The notes below the pieces were generated by a model. That model was not told the DNA's origin and searched no databases. It saw only the letters and a list, made by a program, of their open reading frames with translations. The translations under genes were made by a program, and so were the position numbers. Positions 26,863 through 35,626 of a stretch of 64,000 nucleotides of DNA are shown in pieces. How positions within the stretch are numbered: position 1 is the stretch's first letter; every line of letters starts with the position of its first letter. This DNA comes from Acidovorax sp. DW039 (lineage in GTDB: Bacteria; Pseudomonadota; Gammaproteobacteria; Burkholderiales; Burkholderiaceae_C), in the NCBI RefSeq assembly GCF_037101375.1, contig NZ_AP029019.1, forward strand, positions 1,674,001 to 1,738,000, read 5' to 3'.

Positions 26863-27540
26863 TCAGCGAGGGGCTCCGCCATCCGAAATGCGCCGCGCAT
26901 ACACGGCTAGCACGATGCGCTCGGAGTGCACCAGGTACTCGTTCAGTGCAGCGGCAGCCTCTTGCAGCTTGCCCGCCTCAAACAGTTCCAGGATGTTCAC
27001 GTTCATTTCCACATAGGGCATGTGCAGAAACTCGGGGTCGTTCAGCAGGCCAAACGCCAGCCGCAGCTCGGCCAGCAGGTGCGAGAACATCACGTTCAGG
27101 CGTTCGCTGTCGGCCAGCTCCACGATGGCCATGTGGAACTCCATGTTGGCCGTACCCACACCTTGCCAGTCGCCGGCATCACGGCAGCGCAGCGCCATCT
27201 CCACGGCATCGCGCAAATGCTTTTTGGCCGGGTGGCGCGGGTAAGCCTGGGCCAGGGCCTGGCACTCGATCAGCCTGCGCACCCGGTAGATATCGATGAT
27301 CGACGCAATCGTGGGGATGGCCACAAATACGCCCCGGTTGGGCTCGTGCTTGAGCAGCCCCTCTTTGGTCAACAGCCGGAACACCTCGCGCAGCGTGTTG
27401 CGCGAAATTTCCAGACTCTCGCTCAGGGCGGCCTCTGACAGGCGCTGGCCCGGCGCGAACTCACCTTGCACGATCTTGTGCCGGATCACTTCGGCCATGC
27501 GGTCATTCAGCGTTTGCGGGTTGTTCAGTTCTGTCTTCAT
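26863..27540 (-). CDS. GntR-family regulator, FCD subfamily
   Basis: A 225-residue regulator. N-terminal winged HTH (GEFAPGQRLSEAALSESLE then ISRNTLREVFRLLTKEGLL, about 25-75) and a helical FCD ligand domain with the metal-binding pattern: an Asp/Glu early, then FHMAIVELADS (about 135) and two later His. Ligands of FCD domains are usually small carboxylates. It is divergent from the 5-oxoproline operon across a 421-base spacer containing the palindrome TTGTTCAACAA, so control of that operon is a reasonable inference, possibly with 5-oxoproline or glutamate as effector. Start ATG 27540; an upstream extension lacks family similarity. Confidence 0.9.
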   Translation of the reverse strand: MKTELNNPQTLNDRMAEVIRHKIVQGEFAPGQRLSEAALSESLEISRNTLREVFRLLTKEGLLKHEPNRGVFVAIPTIASIIDIYRVRRLIECQALAQAYPRHPAKKHLRDAVEMALRCRDAGDWQGVGTANMEFHMAIVELADSERLNVMFSHLLAELRLAFGLLNDPEFLHMPYVEMNVNILELFEAGKLQEAAAALNEYLVHSERIVLAVYARRISDGGAPR

Positions 27541-27961
27541 GCGCGCATGGTAAGGGCGGCAGGCCTGCCTGTTGGCTCTCGTGGCTCCTGTGCGCTGCTC
27601 ATCGACCGAAAACCTGCCTGCAAACAGCGGTGAGGACATGCAAACCGAGGGTTTTTACCGAGAGGGAGAACAGTGCTTTGTTGGGCAGAATTCAATTATC
27701 GTGAGACAACTTGATATTTATTGTTCAACAAAAAATATTTGATTGCCACTCAATGGTGCATTTATTGTCCTTTGATATGGCATGCAAGTTGCATGACGAA
27801 ACGCGACGGGTTCTACATCCAGGGATGTGAACCGACACCGGGCTCCGTGAACCAGGGGCCGGGAAGGAAGGGGTGTGCACAAGAGCGGAGCCTGCGGGCT
27901 GATGCTTGATGCAGGCAGCCCCGGGGTATTTGTGTGTCTGTGTGCTCAACGAAGGATCAAC
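27541..27961. other. Regulatory spacer between gntR and 5-oxoproline operon
   Basis: 421 bases without a credible gene. The middle (27690-27790) is AT-rich and contains the GntR-type palindrome. A short plus-strand open frame from 27721 has no recognisable features. Confidence 0.55.
27721..27731. promoter_or_regulatory. Putative GntR/FCD operator
   Basis: TTGTTCAACAA is a perfect 5-1-5 palindrome of the TTGT-N3-ACAA type common for FCD regulators. It sits in the AT-rich middle of the divergent spacer, where it could repress both promoters. Confidence 0.5.
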
Positions 27962-28711
27962 ATGCTTAATGACGTCAATCTGTGGCCGCTCATCGGGGTG
28001 GCCATCATCATCGTGGGCTTTGTCCTGCGGTTTAACCCCATGCTGGTCGTGATCGTCACGGCCGTGGGCACCGCCCTGGCCGCCGGGTTTCCCATCGACA
28101 AGATCCTGGCCACCATCGGCACAGGTTTCATCAAGACGCGCAACCTGCCGCTCATCATCTTGCTGCCCCTGGCGGTGATTGGCCTGCTGGAGCGCCATGG
28201 CCTGCGCCAGCATGCGCAAAACTGGATCAGCTCCATCAAGTCGGCCACCGCAGGCCGCCTGCTCATCGTGTACCTGGCTGCGCGCCAGCTCACTGCGGCC
28301 ATTGGCTTGACCAGCCTGGGCGGCCACCCGCAAATGGTGCGCCCGCTGCTGGCCCCCATGGCCGAAGGCGCGACCGAAGCCCGCTACGGCACGCTGCCTG
28401 AGCGCATTCGCCACAAGCTGCGCGCCTTCTCGGCCGCGACAGACAACGTGGGCCTGTTCTTTGGCGAAGACATCTTTGTCGCCTTCGGTGCCATCGTGCT
28501 GATGACCACCTTCCTGCACGAAGCGGGCATTGATGTGGAGCCACTGCACGTTGCGTTCTGGGGTATTCCCACCGCCATCTGCGCGTTTGCCATCCATGCC
28601 TGGCGCCTGTACAGGCTGGACGGCGTGCTCGCCCGTGAGCTGAAGGCCGAGGGCATCGAGCCCTTGTCCGCTTCTGCTGTGTCTGCAGCGTCTTCCAACA
28701 AAGCTGCCTGA
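27962..28711 (+). CDS. DUF969 membrane protein (permease component)
   Basis: A 249-residue integral membrane protein with about six helices. LWPLIGVAIIIVGFVLRFNP at the start, the TRNLPLIILLPLAVIGLLER segment and LTSLGGHPQMVRPL are typical of DUF969. Members are almost always paired with DUF979, as here, and cluster with pyroglutamyl peptidase and PxpABC, from which a role in uptake of 5-oxoproline or pyroglutamyl peptides has been inferred; I treat it as unproven. ATG 27962 has AAGGA 8 bases upstream. First gene of a six-gene operon. Confidence 0.85.
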   Translation: MLNDVNLWPLIGVAIIIVGFVLRFNPMLVVIVTAVGTALAAGFPIDKILATIGTGFIKTRNLPLIILLPLAVIGLLERHGLRQHAQNWISSIKSATAGRLLIVYLAARQLTAAIGLTSLGGHPQMVRPLLAPMAEGATEARYGTLPERIRHKLRAFSAATDNVGLFFGEDIFVAFGAIVLMTTFLHEAGIDVEPLHVAFWGIPTAICAFAIHAWRLYRLDGVLARELKAEGIEPLSASAVSAASSNKAA

Positions 28712-28722
28712 GGAGCGCCGCC

Positions 28723-29679
28723 ATGATTCTCTCCATCCAATACCTGTACTACCTGGTGGGCGCCGTGCTGGCCCTCACGTCCATTGCCACGTTCACCGAT
28801 CGCAGCAATCCAAAGCGTTTGAGCAGCGGCTTGTTCTGGGGGCTGTATGCGCTGGTGTTTCTGGTGGGCGACCAGCTGCCCCCCCTGTGGGTGGGCGTGG
28901 GCGCTGTGGCCATGGCGCTGATTGCGGGCTTTGGCGGCGTGGCCGGTGGCCAGCACAAAAGCCCCAGCGTGGCTGAATACGCGGCCAGCGCCAAGCGCCT
29001 GGGCAACAAGCTGTTTGCCCCAGCCCTGGCGATTCCGCTGGTCACCATGATTGGCACCTTGTCGGCCAAGCACCTATCGGTGGGCGGCGTACCACTGCTG
29101 GACCCCAAGAACACCACGCTGGTGAGCCTGGGCGTGGGCTGCGTGCTGTCGCTGGCGCTGGTGTGCTGGCTGACGCGTGAAACCCCCGCGCAAGGCATGC
29201 GCGAATCGCGCCGCCTGACCGACGCCCTGGGCTGGGCCCTGGTGCTGCCGCAAATGCTGGGCATGCTGGGCCTGGTGTTCTCGGATGCCGGTGTGGGCAA
29301 GGCCGTGGCCTATGTCACCACCACCTACATCAACATGGACCTGCGCTTTGTTGCCGTGGCCGTGTATGTGATTGGCATGGCGCTGTTCACCATCATCATG
29401 GGCAACGGCTTTGCCGCCTTCCCGGTGATGACGGGTGGCGTGGGCGTGCCCGTGCTGGTGGGCGTCTACCACGGTGACCCCGCAGTGATGGCGGCCATTG
29501 GCATGCTGTCGGGCTATTGCGGCACACTGCTGACGCCGATGGCTGCCAACTTCAACATCGTGCCTGCCGCGCTGCTGGAGCTGCCGGACAAGAACGCCGT
29601 TATCCGCGCCCAGGTGCCCACGGCGCTGGCGCTGCTCACGGCCAACGTGTTTTTGCTGTACTTCCTGATGTTCCGCTAA
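28723..29679 (+). CDS. DUF979 membrane protein (permease component)
   Basis: A 318-residue protein with eight or more helices. It starts ILSIQYLYYLVGAVLALTSI and has the DUF979 segments LFWGLYALVFLVGDQLP, GNGFAAFPVMTGGVGVP and GYCGTLLTPMAANFNIVPAA. It follows DUF969 by 11 bases with GAGGAG upstream, so the two are translated together and probably form one transporter. The GNGFAAF and GTLLTPMAANF re-entrant-like motifs recall ion-coupled transporters. Substrate inferred from context as 5-oxoproline or a related compound. Confidence 0.85.
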   Translation: MILSIQYLYYLVGAVLALTSIATFTDRSNPKRLSSGLFWGLYALVFLVGDQLPPLWVGVGAVAMALIAGFGGVAGGQHKSPSVAEYAASAKRLGNKLFAPALAIPLVTMIGTLSAKHLSVGGVPLLDPKNTTLVSLGVGCVLSLALVCWLTRETPAQGMRESRRLTDALGWALVLPQMLGMLGLVFSDAGVGKAVAYVTTTYINMDLRFVAVAVYVIGMALFTIIMGNGFAAFPVMTGGVGVPVLVGVYHGDPAVMAAIGMLSGYCGTLLTPMAANFNIVPAALLELPDKNAVIRAQVPTALALLTANVFLLYFLMFR

Positions 29680-29714
29680 CCCAAGTTAATGCCCGTTAAC
29701 TCCAAGGACACACC

Positions 29715-30395
29715 ATGACGCAGAACGTGCTGCTCACCGGCTTTGAGCCGTTTGACAAAGACCCGCTCAACCCCTCGTGGGAAGTGGCCCGCGCGCTGGA
29801 CGGCTGGCAGCCCGCTGCGAAGGGCGGTGCCTGCACCGTGCGCGCCGTGCAACTGCCCTGCGTTTTTGGCGATGCCATCGCCCGGCTGGATGAAGCCATG
29901 GCGCAATGGCAGCCCACGCTGGTGATCTGCCTGGGCCTGGCCGGTGGGCGCACCGAGATCACGCCCGAACGCGTGGCCATCAATGTGGACGATGCCCGCA
30001 TCCCCGATAACGCCGGGCGCCAACCCGTGGACACCGCTGTGCAAGCAGGCGGGCCTGCTGCGTACTTCTCCACCTTGCCCATCAAGGCCATGGTGCGTGA
30101 CATGCGGGCGGCAGGCGTGCCTGCGGCGGTGTCCAACACGGCAGGCACTTTTGTGTGCAATCACATCTTCTATGCGCTGATGCACCACCTGGCCGTGCGG
30201 GCTGGCAGTGCAGCAGGGACTGGCGCCGTGCGCGGAGGCTTTATCCATGTGCCTGCCTTGCCCGAACTGGCGGCGCTGCACCCCGGCATGCCCAGCATGG
30301 CCTTGGACACGCAGGTGCGTGGCTTGCAGTTGGCCATCGCAACCGCCCTGGCTGTGCAGGCCGATGTGCGCGAAGTGGGCGGTGCGCTGCACTGA
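29715..30395 (+). CDS. pcp: Pyroglutamyl-peptidase I
   Basis: A 226-residue C15 cysteine peptidase that removes N-terminal 5-oxoproline from peptides in the cytoplasm. LLTGFEPF and NPSWEVA start the fold; catalytic Glu is in [14 protein letters not shown], catalytic Cys in [13 protein letters not shown] and catalytic His in [11 protein letters not shown]. Length is typical. It feeds free 5-oxoproline to the PxpA/PxpBC enzyme encoded just downstream. AAGGA lies before ATG 29715. Confidence 0.96.
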   Translation: MTQNVLLTGFEPFDKDPLNPSWEVARALDGWQPAAKGGACTVRAVQLPCVFGDAIARLDEAMAQWQPTLVICLGLAGGRTEITPERVAINVDDARIPDNAGRQPVDTAVQAGGPAAYFSTLPIKAMVRDMRAAGVPAAVSNTAGTFVCNHIFYALMHHLAVRAGSAAGTGAVRGGFIHVPALPELAALHPGMPSMALDTQVRGLQLAIATALAVQADVREVGGALH

Positions 30396-30475
30396 GCCTG
30401 GGCGATCCTATTTTTGACCCTGCTGGCCGCACGCATGGCACGCACCCATGCATGTGACAGCACCCGGAGAACACG

Positions 30476-31261
30476 ATGACAACAATGGACCTCAACAGCG
30501 ACCTGGGCGAGAGCCTGGGTGCATGGACTATGGGCGATGACGCCGCCATGCTGGAGATTGTGAGCAGCGCCAATGTGGCCTGCGGCTTTCACGCAGGCGA
30601 TCCCGTCGGCATTCTGCAAACCCTGCGCGCAGCGGCAGAACGCGGCGTGGTGGTGGGGGCACACGTGGCCTACCCCGACCTCAAGGGCTTTGGCCGCCGC
30701 AGCATGGATATCTCCAGCGCCGAGCTGGTGGCAGATGTGATCTACCAGATCGGCGCGCTGCAAGGGCTGGCGACAGCCGCAGGCACCACGGTGCGCTACG
30801 TCAAGCCGCACGGTGCGCTCTACAACACCATTGCGCATGATGCGCGGCAGGCCAAGGATGTGATCACGGCCCTCCGCACCCTCAACCCCGACCTGGCGCT
30901 GGTCGTTCTGGCGGGCTCGCCCTTGGTGCAATGGGCGCGTGACGCAGGCTTGCGCGTGGTGTCCGAAGCCTTTGCCGACCGCGCCTACACACCGCAGGGT
31001 GCCCTGGTGTCGCGCCGCGAAAAAGGTGCGGTGCTACATGACCCCGAAGTGATTGCCCAGCGCATGGTGCGCCTGGTGCGCGAAGGCACGATTGAGGCCA
31101 TCGACGGCAGCACCGTGCGCATCGAGGCCGACTCGATCTGCGTGCACGGCGACAGCCCCGATGCCGTGGGCATTGCGCGAGAGCTGCGCAAGCGCTTCGA
31201 GGCCGATGGCATCAAGATCGCTTCGTTCATGGCCCCTTTCATGGCTTCGGCCCAGGGGTAA
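30476..31261 (+). CDS. pxpA: 5-oxoprolinase subunit A (LamB/YcsF family)
   Basis: A 261-residue TIM-barrel-like protein. [13 protein letters not shown], the [14 protein letters not shown] motif, [11 protein letters not shown] and [18 protein letters not shown] are the standard PxpA blocks. With PxpB and PxpC it forms ATP-dependent 5-oxoprolinase, converting 5-oxoproline to glutamate. It precedes the pxpBC fusion by 6 bases. The 80-base gap from pcp has a GGAG before ATG 30476. Confidence 0.96.
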   Translation: MTTMDLNSDLGESLGAWTMGDDAAMLEIVSSANVACGFHAGDPVGILQTLRAAAERGVVVGAHVAYPDLKGFGRRSMDISSAELVADVIYQIGALQGLATAAGTTVRYVKPHGALYNTIAHDARQAKDVITALRTLNPDLALVVLAGSPLVQWARDAGLRVVSEAFADRAYTPQGALVSRREKGAVLHDPEVIAQRMVRLVREGTIEAIDGSTVRIEADSICVHGDSPDAVGIARELRKRFEADGIKIASFMAPFMASAQG

Positions 31262-31267
31262 GGCGGC

Positions 31268-32881
31268 ATGCGTTTTCTGCCCGTCACCCTCAATTCGCTG
31301 CTGGTTGAACTGGCCGATCTGGAAGAAACCCTGGCGCTGCTGGCATCGCTGCAGCGCGCCCCGCTGGCCGGAGTGGAAGAACTGGTGCCCGCGGCGCGGA
31401 CCATCCTCGTGCGGTTTCGCCCCTCGGCCACCAGTGCTGCGGCACTGGTGCAGCAAATCGCGCAGCGCGACCTTTCGCAGCGCGCCGAGCGCAGCAGCAC
31501 GCTCGTTGAAATACCCGTGCATTACAACGGTGAAGACTTGGCTGAGGTGGCGCAGATTCTGGGCATCACCACGGATGAATTGGTGCAGCGCCACACGGGC
31601 AGCGAGTACACCGTGGCCTTCACCGGCTTTGCCCCCGGCTTTGCGTACCTGAGCGGCGGGCACCCCAGCCTGAACGTGCCACGCCGCAGCACCCCGCGCA
31701 CGCGCCTGCCTGCAGGCTCTGTGGGGCTGGCAGGCACCTTCAGCGGCGTGTACCCGCAAGCCAGCCCCGGTGGCTGGCAGATCATCGGCACCACGCCTGT
31801 GGCCATGTGGGACATCATCCGCGCGCAACCCGCCTTGCTGCAGCCGGGCTACCGCGTGCGCTTTGTGGATATTGCTACTAAATCAATAGCTGCTAGCGCT
31901 GATGCAGAAAGCGCTACAGGCCAAAAAGACCTCAAACTCTCTAGTCGCTCGCAGCACCACCTGGCCGCAGGGCAAACCGCGCTGCAGGTGCGCGCCACGG
32001 GCCTGCTCACCGTCTTCCAGGACCTGGGCCGCCACGGCCAGGCCGGGCAGGGCGTTTCGGCCTCCGGCGCCATGGACCAGGCTGCCCTCAAGGCCGCCAA
32101 CCGCCTCGTGGGCAACGCCAGCAATTTGGCCGCGCTGGAGACCGTGGGTGGTGGCCTGCAACTGCGCAGCGTGGGCGAAAACGTGGTGGCCGTCACCGGT
32201 GCCGATGCCGTACTGACGCTGACCACGACCGACGGCCAGCGCTGGCCTGTGCCACGTTACGAACCTGTGGCCCTGGCCGATGGCGACATGCTGGCCGTGG
32301 GCCAACCCACCGCAGGTGCACGCTGCTACGTGGCCGTGCGCGGCGGCTTTGCCGAAGCACCTGTGATGGGCAGCTGCGCCACCGACACCCTGGCCCATGT
32401 CGGCCCCGCGCCCGTGGCCGTGGGCGACTGGCTGGCCGTGCGGCCCGCATCCGTTGCCAACGTGGTGGCCGCCCCCGAGCTGCCGCCTGCTGATTTACCC
32501 ACGCTGGAGCAAGAAGTGGTGCTGGACGTGGTGATGGGTCCGCGCACCGACTGGTTCACCCCCGAAGCCATCGCCCGCTTTGCCGCGCAGCGCTGGCAGG
32601 TCACGCCCCAGTCCAACCGCGTGGGCCTGCGCCTGGCGGGCGAGGTGCCGCTGGACCGTGCCATCACTGGCGAACTGCCCAGCGAAGGCACGGCCCTCGG
32701 TGCCCTGCAGGTGCCGCCCAGCGGCCAGCCCGTACTGTTCCTGGCCGACCACCCGCTCACGGGCGGCTACCCGGTCATTGGCTGCGTGGCCCCGTACCAC
32801 CTTGACCGCGCCGGGCAGATCCCTGTGGGCGCGTGGTTGCGGTTCAACCCGATTCAGCCGTTTGCAGAACTTGCGCCTTGA
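31268..32881 (+). CDS. pxpBC: 5-oxoprolinase subunits B and C, fused
   Basis: A 537-residue natural fusion. Residues 1-200 are PxpB/KipI: VEIPVHYNGEDL, FTGFAPGFAYL, PRRSTPRTRLPAGSVGLAG and GGWQIIGTTP. Residues about 235-530 are PxpC/KipA: GLLTVFQDLGRHGQAGQGVS, SGAMDQAALKAANRLVGN, YVAVRGGF and PVIGCVAPYHLDRAGQIPVG. Both halves belong to the families that also form the carboxyltransferase part of urea carboxylase. The 30-residue linker (about 202-221) is encoded by repeat copy G, so the sequence DIATKSIAASADAESATG has no protein homology expected. The fusion with PxpA should give 5-oxoprolinase. Next gene is a biotin carboxylase. Confidence 0.95.
   Translation: MRFLPVTLNSLLVELADLEETLALLASLQRAPLAGVEELVPAARTILVRFRPSATSAAALVQQIAQRDLSQRAERSSTLVEIPVHYNGEDLAEVAQILGITTDELVQRHTGSEYTVAFTGFAPGFAYLSGGHPSLNVPRRSTPRTRLPAGSVGLAGTFSGVYPQASPGGWQIIGTTPVAMWDIIRAQPALLQPGYRVRFVDIATKSIAASADAESATGQKDLKLSSRSQHHLAAGQTALQVRATGLLTVFQDLGRHGQAGQGVSASGAMDQAALKAANRLVGNASNLAALETVGGGLQLRSVGENVVAVTGADAVLTLTTTDGQRWPVPRYEPVALADGDMLAVGQPTAGARCYVAVRGGFAEAPVMGSCATDTLAHVGPAPVAVGDWLAVRPASVANVVAAPELPPADLPTLEQEVVLDVVMGPRTDWFTPEAIARFAAQRWQVTPQSNRVGLRLAGEVPLDRAITGELPSEGTALGALQVPPSGQPVLFLADHPLTGGYPVIGCVAPYHLDRAGQIPVGAWLRFNPIQPFAELAP
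31871..31930 (+). repeat. Dispersed repeat, copy G (inside pxpBC)
   Basis: The bases read ATTGCTACTAAATCAATAGC, TGCTAGCGCTGATGCAGAAA, GCGCTACAGGCCAAAAAG. They match the family (TTGCTATCAAA-ATAGCTGCTTGCGCTTAT-AAGCGCTAGAGGCCTAAAA) in order and spacing, including the GGCC-AAAA tail. The pxpBC frame is open throughout. Confidence 0.75.
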
Positions 32882-32923
32882 TTGTTTGTGCCGTTGCTTG
32901 CACTTTCAAAGAACACCGGAACA

Positions 32924-33060
32924 TTGATATGAAAAAAGTCTTGATTGCCAATCGTGGAGAAAGCGGCCGCTTGGCGGGCGCTTCTGCACATCGCAGTGCC
33001 TGCGCAGCAGGCGACGGCGATCTCGCCACCCTGTGCTGAGCAGAACATTGGAGCCTTGAT
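32924..33060 (+). pseudogene. Duplicated and rearranged biotin carboxylase 5' end
   Basis: Bases 32924-32960 match 33056-33092 (start region of the next gene) at 32 of 37 positions; all five differences fall at third codon positions and leave [11 protein letters not shown] unchanged. After this the frame encodes unrelated residues and stops at 33039 (36 codons in all). Bases 33013-33027 are an exact 15-bp inverted copy of 33088-33102 within the intact gene, and the minus strand here reads GEIAV as the real gene does. The block looks like a remnant of a second biotin carboxylase start followed by a small inversion. A translated leader peptide is the alternative. Confidence 0.65.
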
Positions 33061-34791
33061 ATGAAAAAAGTTTTGATCGCCAACCGAGGCGAGATCGCCG
33101 TCCGCATCGCCCGCGCCTGTGCCGACTACGGCGTGCAGTCCGTCGCGGTGTATGCCAATGCCGACATCGACGCGCTGCACACCCGCATGGCCGATGAAGC
33201 CTATGGGCTGGATGGCGACCGCCCTGCGGACACCTACCTCAACGTCGAAAAGCTCCTGGCCATCGCCCAAAAAAGCGGTGCCGATGCGGTGCACCCCGGT
33301 TACGGCTTCCTCTCGGAAAACGCTGCCTTTGCCCAGGCCGTGATCGATGCCGGCTTGGCCTGGATTGGCCCTCGCCCGGCCACCATTGCCCAGCTGGGCG
33401 ACAAGGTGGAGGCGCGCAAGATCGCCCTGAAGGTGGGCGCGCCGCTGGTGGTGGGCACGCCCGACCCGGTGAAGGACGCGAGCGAGGTGCTGGCCTTTGC
33501 CGAGCAAAACGGCCTGCCCATCATCATCAAGGCCGCGTTTGGCGGCGGCGGGCGCGGCATGAAGATTGCCTGGCGCATGGACGAAGTGGCCGAGCTCTAT
33601 GAATCCGCCGTGCGCGAAGCCGTCACCGCCTTTGGCCGGGGCGAGTGCTTTGTGGAGCAGTTCCTCGACAAACCCCGCCACATCGAGGCCCAGGTGCTGG
33701 CCGACACGCATGGCAACGTCGTGGTGATGGGCACGCGGGATTGTTCGCTGCAGCGGCGCAACCAGAAGCTGGTGGAAGAAGCCCCCGCGCCTTTCATCAC
33801 CGAAGCCCAGCGCGAACGCATCCACACCGCTGCACGCGACATTTGCGCCGCCGCAGGCTATGTGAGCGCAGGCACGGTGGAGTTTTTGCTGAGCCAGAGC
33901 GGCGCCATCTCGTTCCTGGAGGTGAACACCCGCCTACAGGTGGAGCACCCGGTAACGGAACAAACCACCGGCGTGGACCTGGTAGTGGAGCAACTGCGTG
34001 TGGCCGATGGCCTGCCGCTGTCCATCACGCAAACGCCCGCGCCGCTGGGCCACTCGTTCGAGTTCCGCATCAACGCCGAGGATGTCGGCCGGGGATTCTT
34101 GCCCACGCCCGGCCCAGTGCAGTGCTTTGATGCCCCCTCGGGCCCCGGCGTGCGGCTGGATACGGGCGTGCAGACCGGCTCCGTCGTGCCCGGTACGTTC
34201 GATTCGCTTATGGCCAAGCTCATCGTCACCGGCGCAACCCGCGAACAGGCCCTGGCCCGCGCCCGCCGTGCGTTGCGCGAATTTCAGATCGACGGCGTGG
34301 CCTCGGTGCTGCCCTTCCACCGCGCGGTCATCGACCACCCGGATTTTGTGGGAGCCGACGGCTTCAAGGTACACACCCGCTGGATCGAATCTGACTTTGC
34401 CACACCACTGGCCGCTGCCGTGCGGGCTGCGCCCGCAGCCGACACCAGCCTGCTGCGCACCGCCATCGAAATCGATGGCCGCCGCGTTCAGCTGGGTCTG
34501 CCCGCCGTGCTGCTGCAAGGCCTGGCGGCTGCAGGCGGGCAGGGGGCTGGTGTCGCCGCATCGGCAGAGGCTGCGGTGGATGCCGCCGCAGTCACTTCGC
34601 CTATCGCCGGCAACCTGCACGCCTGGAAGGTGGCCGATGGCGACACGGTGCAAGAGGGCGACGTGATTGCCGTGATGGAAGCCATGAAGATGGAGATGCA
34701 GGTGACAGCGCATCGCGCAGGGCGTGTCACCTTGGTGGCGGCTGCGGGCAGCGCCCAGGCGCTGGGTGCGGTCATTGCCCGCATCGCCTGA
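33061..34791 (+). CDS. Biotin carboxylase fused to biotin carrier domain
   Basis: A 576-residue enzyme subunit. N-terminal biotin carboxylase: [36 protein letters not shown]-grasp loop [23 protein letters not shown] and the catalytic [15 protein letters not shown]-terminal carrier domain: [12 protein letters not shown] and the biotinyl lysine K543 in EAMKMEM. It carboxylates its own biotin using ATP and bicarbonate. No conventional acyl-CoA carboxyltransferase is nearby; the upstream PxpBC fusion is of carboxyltransferase-domain type, so the pair could act as a split urea-carboxylase-like enzyme. Last gene of the operon; start ATG 33061 is the second of two near-identical start regions. Confidence 0.92.
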   Translation: MKKVLIANRGEIAVRIARACADYGVQSVAVYANADIDALHTRMADEAYGLDGDRPADTYLNVEKLLAIAQKSGADAVHPGYGFLSENAAFAQAVIDAGLAWIGPRPATIAQLGDKVEARKIALKVGAPLVVGTPDPVKDASEVLAFAEQNGLPIIIKAAFGGGGRGMKIAWRMDEVAELYESAVREAVTAFGRGECFVEQFLDKPRHIEAQVLADTHGNVVVMGTRDCSLQRRNQKLVEEAPAPFITEAQRERIHTAARDICAAAGYVSAGTVEFLLSQSGAISFLEVNTRLQVEHPVTEQTTGVDLVVEQLRVADGLPLSITQTPAPLGHSFEFRINAEDVGRGFLPTPGPVQCFDAPSGPGVRLDTGVQTGSVVPGTFDSLMAKLIVTGATREQALARARRALREFQIDGVASVLPFHRAVIDHPDFVGADGFKVHTRWIESDFATPLAAAVRAAPAADTSLLRTAIEIDGRRVQLGLPAVLLQGLAAAGGQGAGVAASAEAAVDAAAVTSPIAGNLHAWKVADGDTVQEGDVIAVMEAMKMEMQVTAHRAGRVTLVAAAGSAQALGAVIARIA

Positions 34792-34824
34792 AAGACCTGG
34801 GCTCAGGTCTGGCTTGGTTCTGGC

Positions 34825-35451
34825 TCAGGCTTGAGGGCAGGCCACAAAGGCGGGCAGTTGCTCTGCCGCAGCAGAGTAGGCTGCCAGTGCAGGATGCTTG
34901 GACTCTGGCACGCACCCAGGTATCAGCAACTGCGTGAAGCTCCAGGCTACGGCGCAGGCGATTCGCCCGTGGGTGAGTGGCTCTGTGTCTGCTTGCATCG
35001 GCACGCGTTGCAGTTCGGCTTCCAGCAGTTCAAAGGCGGAATTGCGCTGGCGCTCGACACGTTCCAGCCAGGGGGCGTGCTGCTTCTCGGCGGGGCGCAG
35101 CTGCTGCTCATACACGGTTTGCACGGTTTTCTCGCAAGCGGCCAGAGCCAGCCCGGTCAGGCGCAGGTCGTGCAGTTGGTCTGCGCTGGCGCTGGATATC
35201 AAGCTGCGCCCGGTGTTCCCAGATCGCAGGGCACACCGTTCGATCCACTGCAGGATCAGGGTCGAGTCCATGAGTACCACCCCCTCGTCCGTAACGAGGG
35301 TAGGTGCTTTGACGATGGGGTTGGTGCGAGCAAAGTCATCGAACTGGCGAAACACCGACACGGGCTGGTGTTCGAAAGTGATATCCAGTGCGTGCAGGGC
35401 TACGGCGACGCGGCGGACGTAAGGTGAGTCGAGCATTCCAATGAGTTGCAT
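34825..35451 (-). CDS. Glutathione S-transferase-family protein
   Basis: A 208-residue protein. Thioredoxin-like N-terminal domain with LIGMLDSPYVRRVAVAL (SPY..R active-site start), NPIVKAPTLVTDEGVVLMDS containing the cis-Pro and the Asp-Ser glutathione gamma-glutamyl site; then a helical C-terminal domain ending CVPESKHPALAAYSAAAEQL. ATG 35451 is preferred; the open frame continues to a TTG seven codons upstream. Function could be conjugation or peroxide handling; substrate unknown. It faces the 5-oxoproline operon tail-to-tail. Confidence 0.85.
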   Translation of the reverse strand: MQLIGMLDSPYVRRVAVALHALDITFEHQPVSVFRQFDDFARTNPIVKAPTLVTDEGVVLMDSTLILQWIERCALRSGNTGRSLISSASADQLHDLRLTGLALAACEKTVQTVYEQQLRPAEKQHAPWLERVERQRNSAFELLEAELQRVPMQADTEPLTHGRIACAVAWSFTQLLIPGCVPESKHPALAAYSAAAEQLPAFVACPQA

Positions 35452-35626
35452 GGCAGGGGTGTGTTGGGACAAAACAGAGCCTCAGCGTAGACACGCTGCC
35501 CCGTGCTGTACAGGGTCAGTCATCGGAATGGAGGGGCCTAAACCGATGGGGCATTGGCTCAATCCACGGCGGCCTGGAAAACAATAGAGGCTGCCTGCTC
35601 TTCAACCGTCTTTCCTAGCGCACACC

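Noticed and set aside
27721..27909. 62-codon plus-strand frame before DUF969
   Set aside because: Starts on a non-ATG codon inside the putative operator and has no protein-like features; DUF969 has its own start and ribosome-binding site.
32929..33039. Short frame beginning [11 protein letters not shown] taken as a real small gene
   Set aside because: Similarity to biotin carboxylase ends after 11 residues and an inverted segment follows, so a rearranged remnant is the better reading, though a leader peptide is not excluded.
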